64,000 bases of DNA from the NCBI GenBank assembly GCA_964019055.1, contig OZ025209.1:5177071-5241070 (forward strand). The letters run 5' to 3'. Shown here piece after piece: positions 25,201-34,966 of this stretch. Made by a program: the position numbers and the translations under genes. Below the pieces are notes generated by a model. The model made no database searches. It was not told the DNA's origin and was given only the letters and a program-made list of their open reading frames with translations. Each line of letters starts with the position of its first letter. Position 1 is the first letter of the stretch. Source of the DNA: Anthopleura xanthogrammica (taxonomy: Eukaryota > Cnidaria > Anthozoa > Actiniaria > Actiniidae).

Positions 25201-26065
25201 ATAGGATAATCCTATCAGTGCTTTCCTTTTTGGATTGGTGCAGAGACCTCTTTTGTACAATTCACACTAATTCAACAGGACTGCTTGTTGTACAAAGACA
25301 AACTCAGTCATGAAGCTACAGTCTGGGGTAAAAAAAATACTGAAGTCTGCATTAAAATAAAAAACGAAAATCCTTACAAAAAAGAGGTCTTATTACTCTA
25401 ATTCGAATAAAAAAAGCGTTCTGTACTTGGAGAAAGATTGAAACAAGCAGACGTACGAGACGTTCTGCTTGACTGCACTCTCCTCATGCGCCAAGTCACC
25501 ATTGAAGTACTCGAGTTTATAGCTCTCATTTCCTACTTTTTATCCACCACATTCCTTACAAATATAGCAGAATGCCTTAATCTTAAGCTCTATACCTGTA
25601 GACTCCAGCAAGCGGACGAACGCCTTTTGGAGTGTCGACAATTTTACGTACGGTAGCCATCTTGTGTACAACGTTTGAACAAGAAGCAAAACGTGTCACC
25701 CTTGTAAGCCTACACTTCGTGACCTCTGCGTTACTTCTTCCCAAGACGTATTTTGTCTTCTTCATAAACATTTTGAACATCAAGAGTCTAATTCTGAAGT
25801 TAGCTTTCTAAAAATTTCATCATTTTAACCTATTTTGAACGTTACCTAAATTTGAAATTCATCCAACTTTTATCCCACAAAAACCAAATATTTTATGAGC
25901 TCAGAGAAGTACAACTTCGACGTCAAAGTTGTTTGGTGTTCCAGCTAATATAATTTTAAGAATTCTTTGCAGTGTTTTAAAGTTTAGGGTTTCAAATAAA
26001 TACCTGTAAGCTCCAATAGCTCCAGGAGCTTTGGAAGTGCTGACAATCCTTCTTACGGTGGCCAT
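22218..26065 (-). CDS. RIDA: RidA / UK114-family 2-iminobutanoate deaminase
   Basis: RidA proteins hydrolyse reactive enamine/imine intermediates (2-aminoacrylate, 2-iminobutanoate) released by PLP enzymes; they act as trimers in cytosol and mitochondria. Seven small exons join in phase: 26065-26004, 24874-24814, 24657-24613, 23757-23703, 23225-23157, 22885-22830, 22274-22218, giving 134 residues, close to the family's about 130-137. Visible family motifs, in order: IVSTSKAPGAIGAYSQAV, MYISGQLGMDP, ALTNMGHILEAGG, VVKATVLLSDINDFQAVNEV, PARAAYQVANLPKGG and VEIEAIAIVG. The conserved Arg of the PARAAY motif, which anchors the substrate carboxylate, is present. A second possible first exon at 25660-25596 could replace the first one. 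Divergent from PRR11, about 780 bases away. Confidence 0.92.
22585..22762. repeat. Inverted-repeat element in RidA intron
   Basis: The left end GGCGTCATTTTACTATCACT and the right end ATTGGTAGTAAATGATGCC are inverse. The interior matches the element at 1005-1172. It lies between the last two coding exons. Confidence 0.6.
23785..23903. repeat. Near-perfect hairpin in RidA intron
   Basis: Arms of about 50 bases, for example ATTCCTTTCTCCATGC with inverse GCATGGAGAAAGGAAT and CCTTTGGATAATT with AATTATCCAAAGG, flank a loop of about ten bases. It lies in the intron just 5' of exon 4 in the gene's direction. Confidence 0.8.
24342..24510. repeat. Near-perfect hairpin in RidA intron
   Basis: The left arm has GCCAGTTCACAGTTTAA and GATTTTATCCCGAATTTCTC; the right arm has GAGAAATTCGGGATAAAATC and TTAAACTGTGAATTGGC. 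Arms are about 75 bases with a short AT-rich loop containing a direct CTTCTTTTGTTT repeat. Confidence 0.8.
25596..25660 (-). CDS. RIDA: Alternative first coding exon of RidA
   Basis: This exon encodes MATVRKIVDTPKGVRPLAGVY plus two bases (AG) and a GTATAG donor, the same phase and the same N-terminal MATVR pattern as the upstream first exon (MATVRRIVSTSKAPGAIGAY). It lies in the intron between that exon and exon 2. Either one joins to exon 2 to give YSQAV. The two differ exactly in the stretch leading to the SQAV motif. A duplicated first exon with its own promoter is the simplest reading; total length would be 135 residues. Confidence 0.7.
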
Positions 26066-26841
26066 TGCTAGTGCTGGAAAAAGACGCATTTGTTACTAGT
26101 AACCCAAAAATCACGTGGAAAGTTGATGATATTGTGTGACTGTTGTTGTGTGACGGTTAGTCACGCTTGGAACAAGGCTTTCTGCTAGGATAAATTCCTT
26201 CAAACCTAGGATAAAACTGGAATTTCCTGGCCCTTTTTATATGGCTGGGAGTAAGAGCTTCTTTGCGTGACAGATTTTCGTCTGCGCGGAGAAAATGTTT
26301 GCATGATCAAAATCGCTGTCTCACCCCAGACTGCTTCAGTGGAACAGTTTGGAAACGGATGTCATAAGGGACTGGGTATGGGACATCCTTTTAAGCAAAT
26401 ATCTTGGGTTTTATGCTTTACAGAAAATTTCTTATAACTTCTGCAAACCATCTTTTCAATCCACCCCTTCGACCCAAGAAAGAACAAATCGGACAAAAAA
26501 AAAGTCCCCCACCTCCCCTCCCTCAAAATTAAACTATCATCTATCATCACCTCTGAGTGCAGATATGTAAAACATATTACCAGCATAATAAACTCGAGAA
26601 AGAAGAAATCCCATTTTTAACTCGTTTAATATTTTTTTAACTTCTTTTCTACGCATTTTAGGTACTCGTGGGTACCCCGGTTGGGAGTAAAGTTTATTAG
26701 AGGGAGGAGACAGTTAGTAAGAATTTGACCTGGTTTCTGATTGGTTGAGAAGGTATACGGTGGTGTTTTCGAAAATTTCATGCAGTTCTGTTTCGCAGAG
26801 AGTGTATCTGAGGAAAAACTGCGATCTAAAATTCTATTGAC
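26066..26841. promoter_or_regulatory. Divergent promoter region, RidA and PRR11
   Basis: Start codons of two oppositely directed genes lie about 780 bases apart with no other gene between. A CCAAT-type GATTGGTTGAG is at about 26739, roughly 100 bases before the PRR11 ATG. Precise start sites cannot be read from sequence. Confidence 0.45.
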
Positions 26842-29800
26842 ATGGCCAAAAAAGTAAAATACACTCAGCTGAAAGCTAAGAAAAACTGGCTACTACATAC
26901 CACATCAGATCGCAAGAAATTCAAACGCAAAAGCCGGGATTCTTGTTGTCAAAGTTCGGCTCGCAGTGCAACAGTCTCTCGTCTTCACATCGAACCATGT
27001 CAGAAAAGAAGTTTTCTAAGCCTTTTTCTTAACATCGATTTATTCTCACGTCTTGGAAACGAACCTCTAGAACAAAAAAAAGTATATGATTCAAATCAAG
27101 CACGAAAATGGAGACTTTTTCGATTGGATTACTTGAATTTAGTGAACATTCCTGGAGTGAACATGGCGTCTAATGCTGTGAAGAATGGAGCTCATTGTGT
27201 ACGGTATTGTGTTGATAAAACATGCGATAGCGTTGATGTTTTTAAATATTCTTTGAATGAAGGATTGAAAATGAGCCTCCGAGGCATCGCATTTTGCAAA
27301 GAGGTTCGTATGTAAACCTGATTTATTTATTTATTTATTTATTTATTTATACAAATATACCAGTAGTTGGCTCTACTGCCAGTGGTATATCGAACACTCA
27401 GGGTCAAAGGCCTTAGTGACCGTTTGGCTAAATTATGCTGTTTGAATGAGTAGCTTGGAACCTCAGGAACTAAAATCAAATACTTGGAATATTTGGTTCC
27501 TGAGTGTTTGTTATAAAATTATTATAACAATCTAGGGAACAATATACAAAAAAAACCATACCACCCCTCCCCCCCATTTGTTTTTTACAGAATTAAAAAA
27601 AAACTTTGTTAAACATTTTGTAATTATTATTATTTTTTGGTAGAAATTAATGCAGACCACTGAGTTTATGTTCCCTGGTCAAACATTCAAGAGAAAATTT
27701 AATGAGATGAATGGCAGGATCAGTGACCTTGAGATGGAAATTAAGAAAATGAAGACCTCATCAAATTCCCAGGTTTGATACAAGACAACAAAATTTACAT
27801 TGTTACAAATTCATTATCTTGTAGTAATTTAGTAATTTTATCTTACATGTGAAATTTTATCAAGTAAGTTTATTTTTTGTTCTAGGTTCAATGTCAAAAC
27901 TGCCAAAGCTGTGGTGAAGGATTTGGCAAATCATTGGCACCAAATACGACATGCATTACTCTTCCACCTCCACCTCCACCACCACCACCACCTCCCCCTC
28001 CCCCGCCACCACCATCACTTTTCCTTCCACTGAATAAGACTCAAGTAAGTAAATTTTAAATAAATTGGATTCCTTTATTGCTGTCACTTTCGTCTAATAG
28101 ACCTTTTCAGCTTGGGCATAATGTTTTCCCATTTCAGACCATGTGTCATTCTCTTGAGAATAAGATTCGTTGCTCCATATCCAAGTATCAATTCTCATGA
28201 ATGTGCAACTGTTAAACAAAGAAATGATACACTAGGAAATGACACTTGAAATGGGAAAACATTATGCAGAGCCAAAATGGTCTGTTAGTGGGGATATTAT
28301 GAATAACAAAATGGTTGGGAGTTAAAATATTATGTACCCAGCCTCAATTCCATGGTTGGCTAGAATGGGCATATTAACTACAACACAGCATCAGTCCTAG
28401 GCCTCCCTGTTGGCCATCTTACCCCAGCTTGTCACGCTGTTATTGTCCAAGTAATAATTGAAAATTTATATCATGGTAGCTGTTTACTGACGTTAGAGTT
28501 TGTTTCACAGAAAAGAAATGCCAAAAATTCCAGTTGTAAAACAAAAGAAATCACAAAAGCCCAGGTTATATCTCTGGATGATATCAAGTCAATAAAGCTA
28601 AGAAAAACATCTGAAATGAGTAACGATGCTAAGCATAGAACACCTCAAGAAAAGCCAGACTTTTCAAGAAAGCCTTTGAGAGAAATCTCCAATGATGGTA
28701 GAAAAAGTAGGAGTGAAAAGAGAAGGAATGGACCAATGGTGACACTGATGGATCTGCAGGCAGTCAAGCTTAAGAAGAAGACTGCAGACAAGGAAGGGTT
28801 CATGTTTAAGTAAGCAATAATATTACTTTATGAAATAATGAATGTACAGTGGAGTACCATATTTATATTGAAGTTCCTAGGGACCAGGGAAAAGGTTTAA
28901 AATTAGTATATAAGGCTCAAGATATGCAGGGTAAAATATTTAAGTGACACAAGACAACTTTTGAGCAATTATCGTATGGCTAATTAAAAATCCTTATGGC
29001 ATGAACCACGCCTTGCAGTGACTGTGTCAGTGCCGTGCCATGTATCAAAGCATTCTACATTATTTTGGTGTCATGTCTGCGCTGCAGTGCTGTAACCGTG
29101 TTGTGTGCCCTTACTTCTCGCACACATACAAATTCTGCTCTAAGTTTAAGATAGAGGGAAATTTTAAGATATATCCAAAGTTTGAGATCATGGGATTCCA
29201 CTGTAGTTTAATCAACACCAAACGTAGCCCTAGAATTATTTGTTCATCACTCATATACTCAATCATTCTGACTATAGAAGGTTTAAAATATTGTTATGGA
29301 TTGTTTAGATCTTCAGAGAAAAACATGATGGCCATTCGCAGCAGCCTCAGGAAGGTGAACATGAAAAGAAGCCCTGGAGGCACCCCTTTGGATAGGACTG
29401 TACAAGACACAGGGACTGGACTGACTCCACTCATGACCAGGGCTCTCAAGAAGAAATTTAAGGTACTTTTAAATAATTATGTAATATTTGTTGCATAGTT
29501 TGATATTCACTTACTACTTTTTTCCTTGCTTTGCAATGATTGAGAAATGTGGTACCATGAATCAGTATGTAAAGGTACCAAACAATTTTTTGGATTAATG
29601 GCAGAGTATTGTCCAATCTGTCATGACTGTTATCTCGATCAGAGTATGGCAATGAAAACAGTGGTAAGACTCAGGATACCTCAGGATACTTAGTCAATCA
29701 TGCATTTTCTGGATGTTTGTTGATCTACCACCTTTTTTAGGGGGGGGGGGGGAGGGCCACATCAAGATGTCACAGCTAGGCCACAAAATAATCATAATTA

Positions 29801-30544
29801 TACTCTAATGTGAACTCTATAGATTTTTATAGGAAAATTCTATAGGAATTAATCTATTATCATAATTGATAATGAGTTAATAACTACCAATAATTAATAT
29901 CAGTTGAAATAATTACTAGTAAACTTTTTTATTAACTACTGATAAGAAGCTTTAAATTTGCATGATTTCAGCTTGCTAATGCTTCTCTCTCTCCTGATGA
30001 TTCACCTCCAGCAAGAAGGAAAAAGAAGGTACAATAACCTAATTCATTGGATATTAATTAGCAAAAAGGACCCTTCCCTCTAACATCCCTGGTTGGTAAT
30101 GTTTTGATAAAAAATGATCTTTAAATTTCTTAATAAACCAATTTAGCTATGACATAATGTTTTCCCAATTCAGACCACGTTTCATTCCCATGAGAATAAG
30201 ATTCTTTGTTTGAGTTGTATCCATATTCATGTGTCTTCTCGTGTACAACTGTTAAACAAAGGAATGATCCCCTAGAGATCTGAATTGGGAAAACATTACG
30301 CCCAAGCTAAATTGGTCTATTTTTAGATAAAAAAATATTAATAGCTGTCTAAAATAAAGCATGAACAAATCTGTCGTTGATAATTCAAGACTGTGGCACC
30401 GTATATAAAAGCAAATTATGCTTGACAGTATCTATTTAACAATTAACTATATTGTTTTGTTGTTTTTCCTAGTTATTTACTCTATCTCCAGTCCAGTCAA
30501 CACCTTCTCCTTTTGGTACAATCAGCCCTCTTTCAGTGAGATAA
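26842..30544 (+). CDS. PRR11: PRR11 (proline-rich protein 11) homologue
   Basis: PRR11 is a cell-cycle protein of late S to mitosis linked to actin and chromosome dynamics in vertebrates. Seven exons in phase: 26842-27303, 27644-27772, 27886-28044, 28511-28809, 29309-29462, 29972-30028, 30473-30544; 443 residues (human 360). Landmarks in family order: basic N-terminus; IPGVNMASNAVKNGAHCVRY region; Cys-rich CQNCQSCGEG (about 200-208); 17 consecutive Pro (about 224-240); GPMVTLMDLQAVKLKKK; and the diagnostic C-terminal block LRKVNMKRSPGGTPL (about 363-377) followed by TGTGLTPLMTRALKKKF. The exon 1 donor (GAG|GTTCGT) is weak but is the only one that keeps phase. A GTATGT six bases on would break the frame with exon 2. 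The final codons and stop lie inside a 37-base tandem repeat. MITE copies sit in introns 3 and 6. Confidence 0.87.
27324..27350. repeat. (TTTA)n microsatellite in PRR11 intron 1
   Basis: About seven ATTT tetranucleotides in a row shortly after the exon 1 donor. Confidence 0.85.
28099..28283. mobile_element. MITE family 1, copy B
   Basis: Ends are TAGACCTTTTCAGCTTGGGC on the left and GCCAAAATGGTCT on the right, with inner arms TTTTCCCATTTCAGACCATG and inverse GAAATGGGAAAACATTATG. It is inserted in PRR11 intron 3. Confidence 0.8.
29545..29668. repeat. Dispersed repeat shared with 47.4 kb
   Basis: It contains TGTAAAGGTACCAAAC, GCAGAGTATTGTCCAA and GTTATCTCGATCAGAGTATG. The segment at about 47375-47480 has GGTTTGGTACCTTTACATAC, GCAGTGTATTGCCCAA and GTTGTCTCGATCAGTGCATA. 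Two diverged copies; type unknown. Confidence 0.6.
30135..30318. mobile_element. MITE family 1, copy C
   Basis: Ends are CCAATTTAGCTATGACATAATG and CATTACGCCCAAGC, then TAAATTGGTCT. Inner arms are TTTTCCCAATTCAGACCACG and its inverse, with marker TACAACTGTTAAACAAAGGAA. It lies in PRR11 intron 6. Confidence 0.8.
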
Positions 30545-30667
30545 AACAGTTGGTTCAATCAGCCCTCTTTCAGTGAGATAAAACAGTTGGTTCAATCAGC
30601 CCTCTTTCAGTGAGATAAAACAGTAGGTTCAATCAGCCCTCTTTCAGTGAGATAAAACAGTTGGCAG
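30519..30667 (+). repeat. 37-base tandem repeat across the PRR11 stop codon
   Basis: Four copies of a unit containing CAATCAGCCCTCTTTCAGTG and AGATAAAACAGTTGGTT. The first copy supplies the last coding codons (ISPLSVR) and the TAA of PRR11; the others are 3' untranslated. The period is not a multiple of three. Confidence 0.85.
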
Positions 30668-31030
30668 TCTGAATGCTGAATATAACTTAAAATGGCTTAA
30701 CAGCAGCCATGTCATAGGGCATTACAACAGAAATTCTTTTAGAAATATATGTAAAATCTCTTGTTATGCAAAAACATTGCATCATCCTGGCCCTTAAATA
30801 TGCATGTTGCAAAAGAACTCTAGATCTATGTTTTATAGTTGAAATTATAAGAAATCTTATGTAGTACAACAGTTGTAGCTTGTACTTGTTTGAAACTGAG
30901 CAAATTCAGTTTTAAGATGAATGAAATGGGAAGTCTAATTGACATTTTGAAACTAGCAGAAATATTGCTGTTCATTTGGGCATGATATTTTCCCATCATA
31001 TATAGTCATCACATCTCAAAACTAAAGGAG

Positions 31031-31207
31031 CAGATGCACAGTGCAACATTGCCAGCACTATTGCAGGCAATGTTACTGAAGTAGGATCATTTCTACCTCA
31101 GCAAAAGCATGTTTATGCCTCCACTTGCAACAAATTGTGTCGTGTGACATATGGCTCGCAATATCGATTGCCCACATCGTTACATGCAATGAAGCACTGT
31201 GTGTCTG
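31031..31207. repeat. GCAACA-type inverted-repeat element
   Basis: Diverged relative of 5200-5352, in inverse orientation: both contain GCAACATTGCCAGCA, a GAAGTAGGATC or its inverse GATCCTACTTC, and TCGATTGCC or GGCAATCGA. It lies between PRR11 and IBA57. Confidence 0.55.
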
Positions 31208-31679
31208 TAGCTTAAGCCATACTTACTCAAGGCAAAGATATATTGCCCAGTGAATAGTATTTGAGATTGTGATGGGGAGTGCATGGGAAGATATCAAAAT
31301 AAGGGGATATCATTACTATTATAAATGTTAGATTGGTTATCAATATTATTAGAAAGCATGGAAAAGGGGATCTGGTTACTATGACAACTATGTTGGAAAA
31401 ATCATCAATTTGTAAAGCATGCGGTTACTATGACAACCAAGACATTATTTCTAAAGCATGCAACAGTTTAAATAAATGAATTGTAAATAATCTCTTAAAA
31501 TATTAGTTTTAAATATTTTTAAAATTGTTTTTATAAACAAAGTTAGAGATTTTATTAGCATAATGTTTCAATTGATAATTCCATTTAATGTTTTTCGTAA
31601 AAAATTTAAATCTTATTTGAAGTTTTGTTCATACAGTAAATAAAATTCTTCAGTGAATAAAATATAACTTGTTGTGAAT

Positions 31680-31697
31680 GGTTGGGCTTCCTGTGGT
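31680..31697 (+). promoter_or_regulatory. ETS/RUNX-like motif before IBA57 ATG
   Basis: GGTTGGGCTTCCTGTGGT lies 24 bases before the IBA57 ATG. The identical 18 bases occur at 45108-45125, 72 bases before the ATG of the twin CX9C gene. The core TTCCTGTGGT contains an ETS (GGAA) and a RUNX (TGTGGT) type half-site. Confidence 0.4.
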
Positions 31698-31720
31698 GTG
31701 AAGGCTGAGTGAAATTCAAA

Positions 31721-33986
31721 ATGGCGGCGCGCTGTGCAAAATTTAACTTTACACTTTTACCCCGATTTACGAGATTAAATCATCAATTTTTCTGCAAAAG
31801 AACTGCTCATAACCTACCTGGAGATAGTCTCAAATATTGCCAACTTGAAAAAAGAAGTTTAATTCGCGTTCATGGTGCAGATTCTGTACGACTTCTTCAA
31901 GGACTTGTGACCAATAATGTGGAACTTTTTCAACAAGACGTCTCTCTAAAAACAATGTACAGTATGTTCTTGAACGCCCAGGGACGAGTTCTGTACGATA
32001 CAATGCTATACAAGGATAAAACTACATCTGAGAATCCATGTTTTTTCGTGGAATGTGACAAGAACATCCTTCCCGCTTTGATGAAGTTGATGACGTTCTA
32101 CAAACTTCGCTCTAAAGTTAACATTTCTCGCGTTGAAGATATTGTACCTTGGGTCATATTTGATGAAAATTCTTCAGATGCGATTAATTTGGATGTAAAA
32201 ATGGATTCTAATTTGATAAGTTTTGGACGAGACCCAAGAATAAAAGAGCTTGGCTGGCGGTTACTGCTGACAGGGGGATGCAAGCCTTCAGACTTGCTGG
32301 ATGGTGCTCATGGGGTCAATGAGAACAGCTATGATATCTACAGGGTTAAGCTTGGTGTCTGTGAAGGAGCTAATGAAATAAAGCCAGGAGCTGCTCTACC
32401 TCTGGAGTACAACTTAGACTACCTCAATGGAGGTAACAATTTTATAATAACTTAATATTTTAAAATTTAATTCCTGCATATATTATAACTATTCTCATTA
32501 GATATTAAAGTAGAAAGTTATGTTTACTGTGCGGATACTCCAACCAGCACCACTTTGATAAACTAGTGTCATTAACTAATTACATTGCAATATTTAGATC
32601 AATATTTTTAACTAGCCAATCAGATAGCATATCGATGCAAAAAGAGCGTGACAACATGATAATCTGATTCGCTTATGCTGTTATCAGTTCAATTTCTGTC
32701 TAGTCAGGGAGGTTGGAGGGAGATATCTGGGAAATCTGCTTCTCCAGCTTCATCAATTTCTTCTTCAAGCACAGAATCTACCCAGTCATCGGAATCACAA
32801 TCCTAGGATCCCAAATCCCCCTCATCAAATTCATTGAAGTCAAAATCTTCAAGGTCTGAATCAAACAGTTCGTCAGCCATCTTTGTTTCTTCTTGTCTGG
32901 TTTTAAATCATTTTCTGACGTCGACTGTTTCTATGGTTACCGTATATGTTAATCAGATAACCACTCAAGTTTACGAAATACAATTATCGATGAAGCATAC
33001 GGAACATCAAGGTGTGAAAATATGCTAATTTATTCAGTTTCATCTCCATCTCCCTCCCACCTCCCTGGTCTAGTTTACTGTTATCTGATTGGTCAGTTTT
33101 ATTCAAGTGGTCCCGGTTAGTGTATCTGCACAGTAATGTTGATAGTTCATTCAGCTAGTTGTTGGTCTTTGAGCAGGGTGGCACAGGGGTGAAAACTTGC
33201 ATCACACCCTAAATCCTTGTATCAGGGTTATTCATTACAATCATAATAATTTTTGTGATTCGTGAATTTATGAAAAAATTATTTGTGATCAATACCCCCC
33301 TGTGCCACCCTGTTTGAGGAAGCAGACTCATGACCAACATGTTGAGAATCAAGATGGGAACAGCTGTTACACTCACCTGGAGTTTTGATTTCAAGGGTTT
33401 TTCTCTGGGTTCTCCAGTTTTCCTCCCATCATAACCTAACAAGCTAAATTCCTATTTGGTCTCTGAGTTAGCCGTGTCCTGACTTGGATAAGCCCAGAGG
33501 TTGTTTCAGGGTTTGGGAAGTCAATAGACAAACTATGACCCAGATGGTTGGTTTACCTGTGGTATAGAGTAGTGAAATGGCTTTGCAAAAGCACTGAAAT
33601 AAATAAAGAAAAATGACCCTGTCCTTTTATTAAACTTTTTTCATTTTATTTCAGTGTCATTTCAAAAAGGCTGTTATGTTGGACAAGAGCTAACAGCCAG
33701 AACTCACCACACAGGAGTGATAAGAAAACGAGTCATGCCATTCAAGTTTGCTCCACCAGAAGCAGTTATCAAACTAGAACAAGACACAGCTATTAAGACA
33801 ACATCTGGCAAGACATCAGGGAAGCTGTGTGTAGTGTATGGAGGGCGTGGTTTAGCAGTAATGAGGATTGCAATGCTTGATAATGACATGAAGCATTATG
33901 TTAAAGACAATGAAGGCAATGATGTGGAGGTTCGCCCTTATATTCCAAAATGGTGGCCAAAGAGTGACCAGATCACCAGTCATTGA
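31721..33986 (+). CDS. IBA57: IBA57, mitochondrial Fe-S cluster assembly factor
   Basis: IBA57 is a folate-binding-fold (YgfZ/GcvT-like) mitochondrial matrix protein that works with ISCA1/ISCA2 to build 4Fe-4S clusters for aconitase, lipoate synthase and respiratory complexes. Two exons, 31721-32432 and 33655-33986, join in phase 1 for 347 residues (human 356). The N-terminus is basic with hydroxyl and hydrophobic residues and few acids, fitting a mitochondrial presequence. The conserved LIRVHGADSVRLLQGLVTNN region is at about residues 50-70. The family signature KGCYVGQE is at about 242-249 with Cys244 invariant, followed by LTARTHHTGVIRKR. The C-terminal barrel ends with EVRPYIPKWWP. The start is the first ATG (MAARCAK), within GCCG-type context AAAATGGCGG. 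The intron carries an inactive transposon. Confidence 0.92.
32520..33140 (-). mobile_element. Internally deleted DNA transposon in IBA57 intron
   Basis: Left end TTTACTGTGCGGATACTCCAA and, as inverse, right end CATTACTGTGCAGATACACTAA; the similarity continues about 45 bases (CACCACTTTGATAAA against ACCACTTGAATAAA). On the minus strand an ATG at about 32881 opens an acidic frame (MADELFDSDLEDFDFNEF) that meets a stop after about 25 codons, with further acidic sequence (DSDDWVDS) beyond. That looks like the remnant N-terminus of a transposase with the catalytic part lost. The superfamily is not assigned. Confidence 0.5.
33330..33560 (+). repeat. SINE fragment in IBA57 intron
   Basis: The body words CAAGGGTTTTTCTCTGGGTT, TTTTCCTCCCATCATAACC and CAAGCTAAATTCC match the better copy at 36190-36440. 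The tRNA-like head is missing or eroded. Confidence 0.45.
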
Positions 33987-34860
33987 TTGTAGTGATTGCA
34001 TCTTCTTGATTCATTCCTCTGATGGGTTTCCTGTGGTAAGTAGATAACCACAGGGATACCAAGCAGAAACACGGCAGTCAAATGCAATGCACATGCATGA
34101 GTGCATGTTATCATTCCCAGTAATTCTCAAATTTTCTTTACAGGAAAATGTTGGTGAGCAAACTGGTCTTCAAACGCATATAACTTTTTTTTGGGATAGC
34201 TTCAATTTTTTTCGTAAAACTTCAAAAATGTGGTTCTAGCCTGCACAGTGACCCTCTGGTGAGGGGGTCAGGGGAGCTTGGCCTTGCTCCAAGCTCCCCA
34301 GACAGCAGCTACACAGACCAATGTGGGTCTTGAGACAATCTGACTAAGATTGTGTAAATTTGAATCTAAGATTACAGTATTTTTCTTGGTTTTAGCAATT
34401 TTATACAAAGAATGAAGTTAATCAACTTTGTCAAAATCCAAGAATTTCCCGGAACAACATTAATAAACTGAGCATGTGCATTGCATTCGACAACTGTGTT
34501 CAAGTCACAAGGAAAGAAAAAAAGGAGGTGCCTCCAGAGGAGGAAGTCTGAACAATGACAGGATACAAATAAATTTCTTTTCAAAATTTTAATGCAATCT
34601 AGGACTAGCATCATGGTTGCTGACAAGGGATGACAGAATATTGTGACCTCCAAAAATGTTGATATTTTCATAAAAAGCTTTGGAGAGAAGACATGGGTTC
34701 ACCAGACTCAGTTAAAAAAACAACAACGAAGCACCAATTTATTAGCCTGCATAGCTGGCCCTGCATAACCGGCCCTGGGTGGCCAACCCCTCTCCCCACC
34801 CATCAATCCCCCCAGGGCAGGCCACATAATCTAAGAATTAAGGTTTGTGACAGAGTGCAT

Positions 34861-34866
34861 TTTATT
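34861..34866 (-). terminator. Poly(A) signal of SKA gene
   Basis: AATAAA on the minus strand about 100 bases beyond the stop codon at 34967. Confidence 0.5.
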
Positions 34867-34966
34867 TGCTAATTACAGTAATTAATTATTAATTAATCTT
34901 TTTTACTCAGTCTGGTATTTAAATTAATTGTATCTGTGAGTTAACATTAAAAAATCCAGCAATAAA

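Noticed and set aside
27304..27315. GTATGT donor six bases downstream of the chosen PRR11 exon 1 end
   Set aside because: Better consensus, but it leaves one extra base and breaks the frame with the only available acceptor of exon 2.
31709..31720. Extension of IBA57 from a GTG codon
   Set aside because: An ATG four codons later (31721) is in a good context; GTG is not a normal eukaryotic start.
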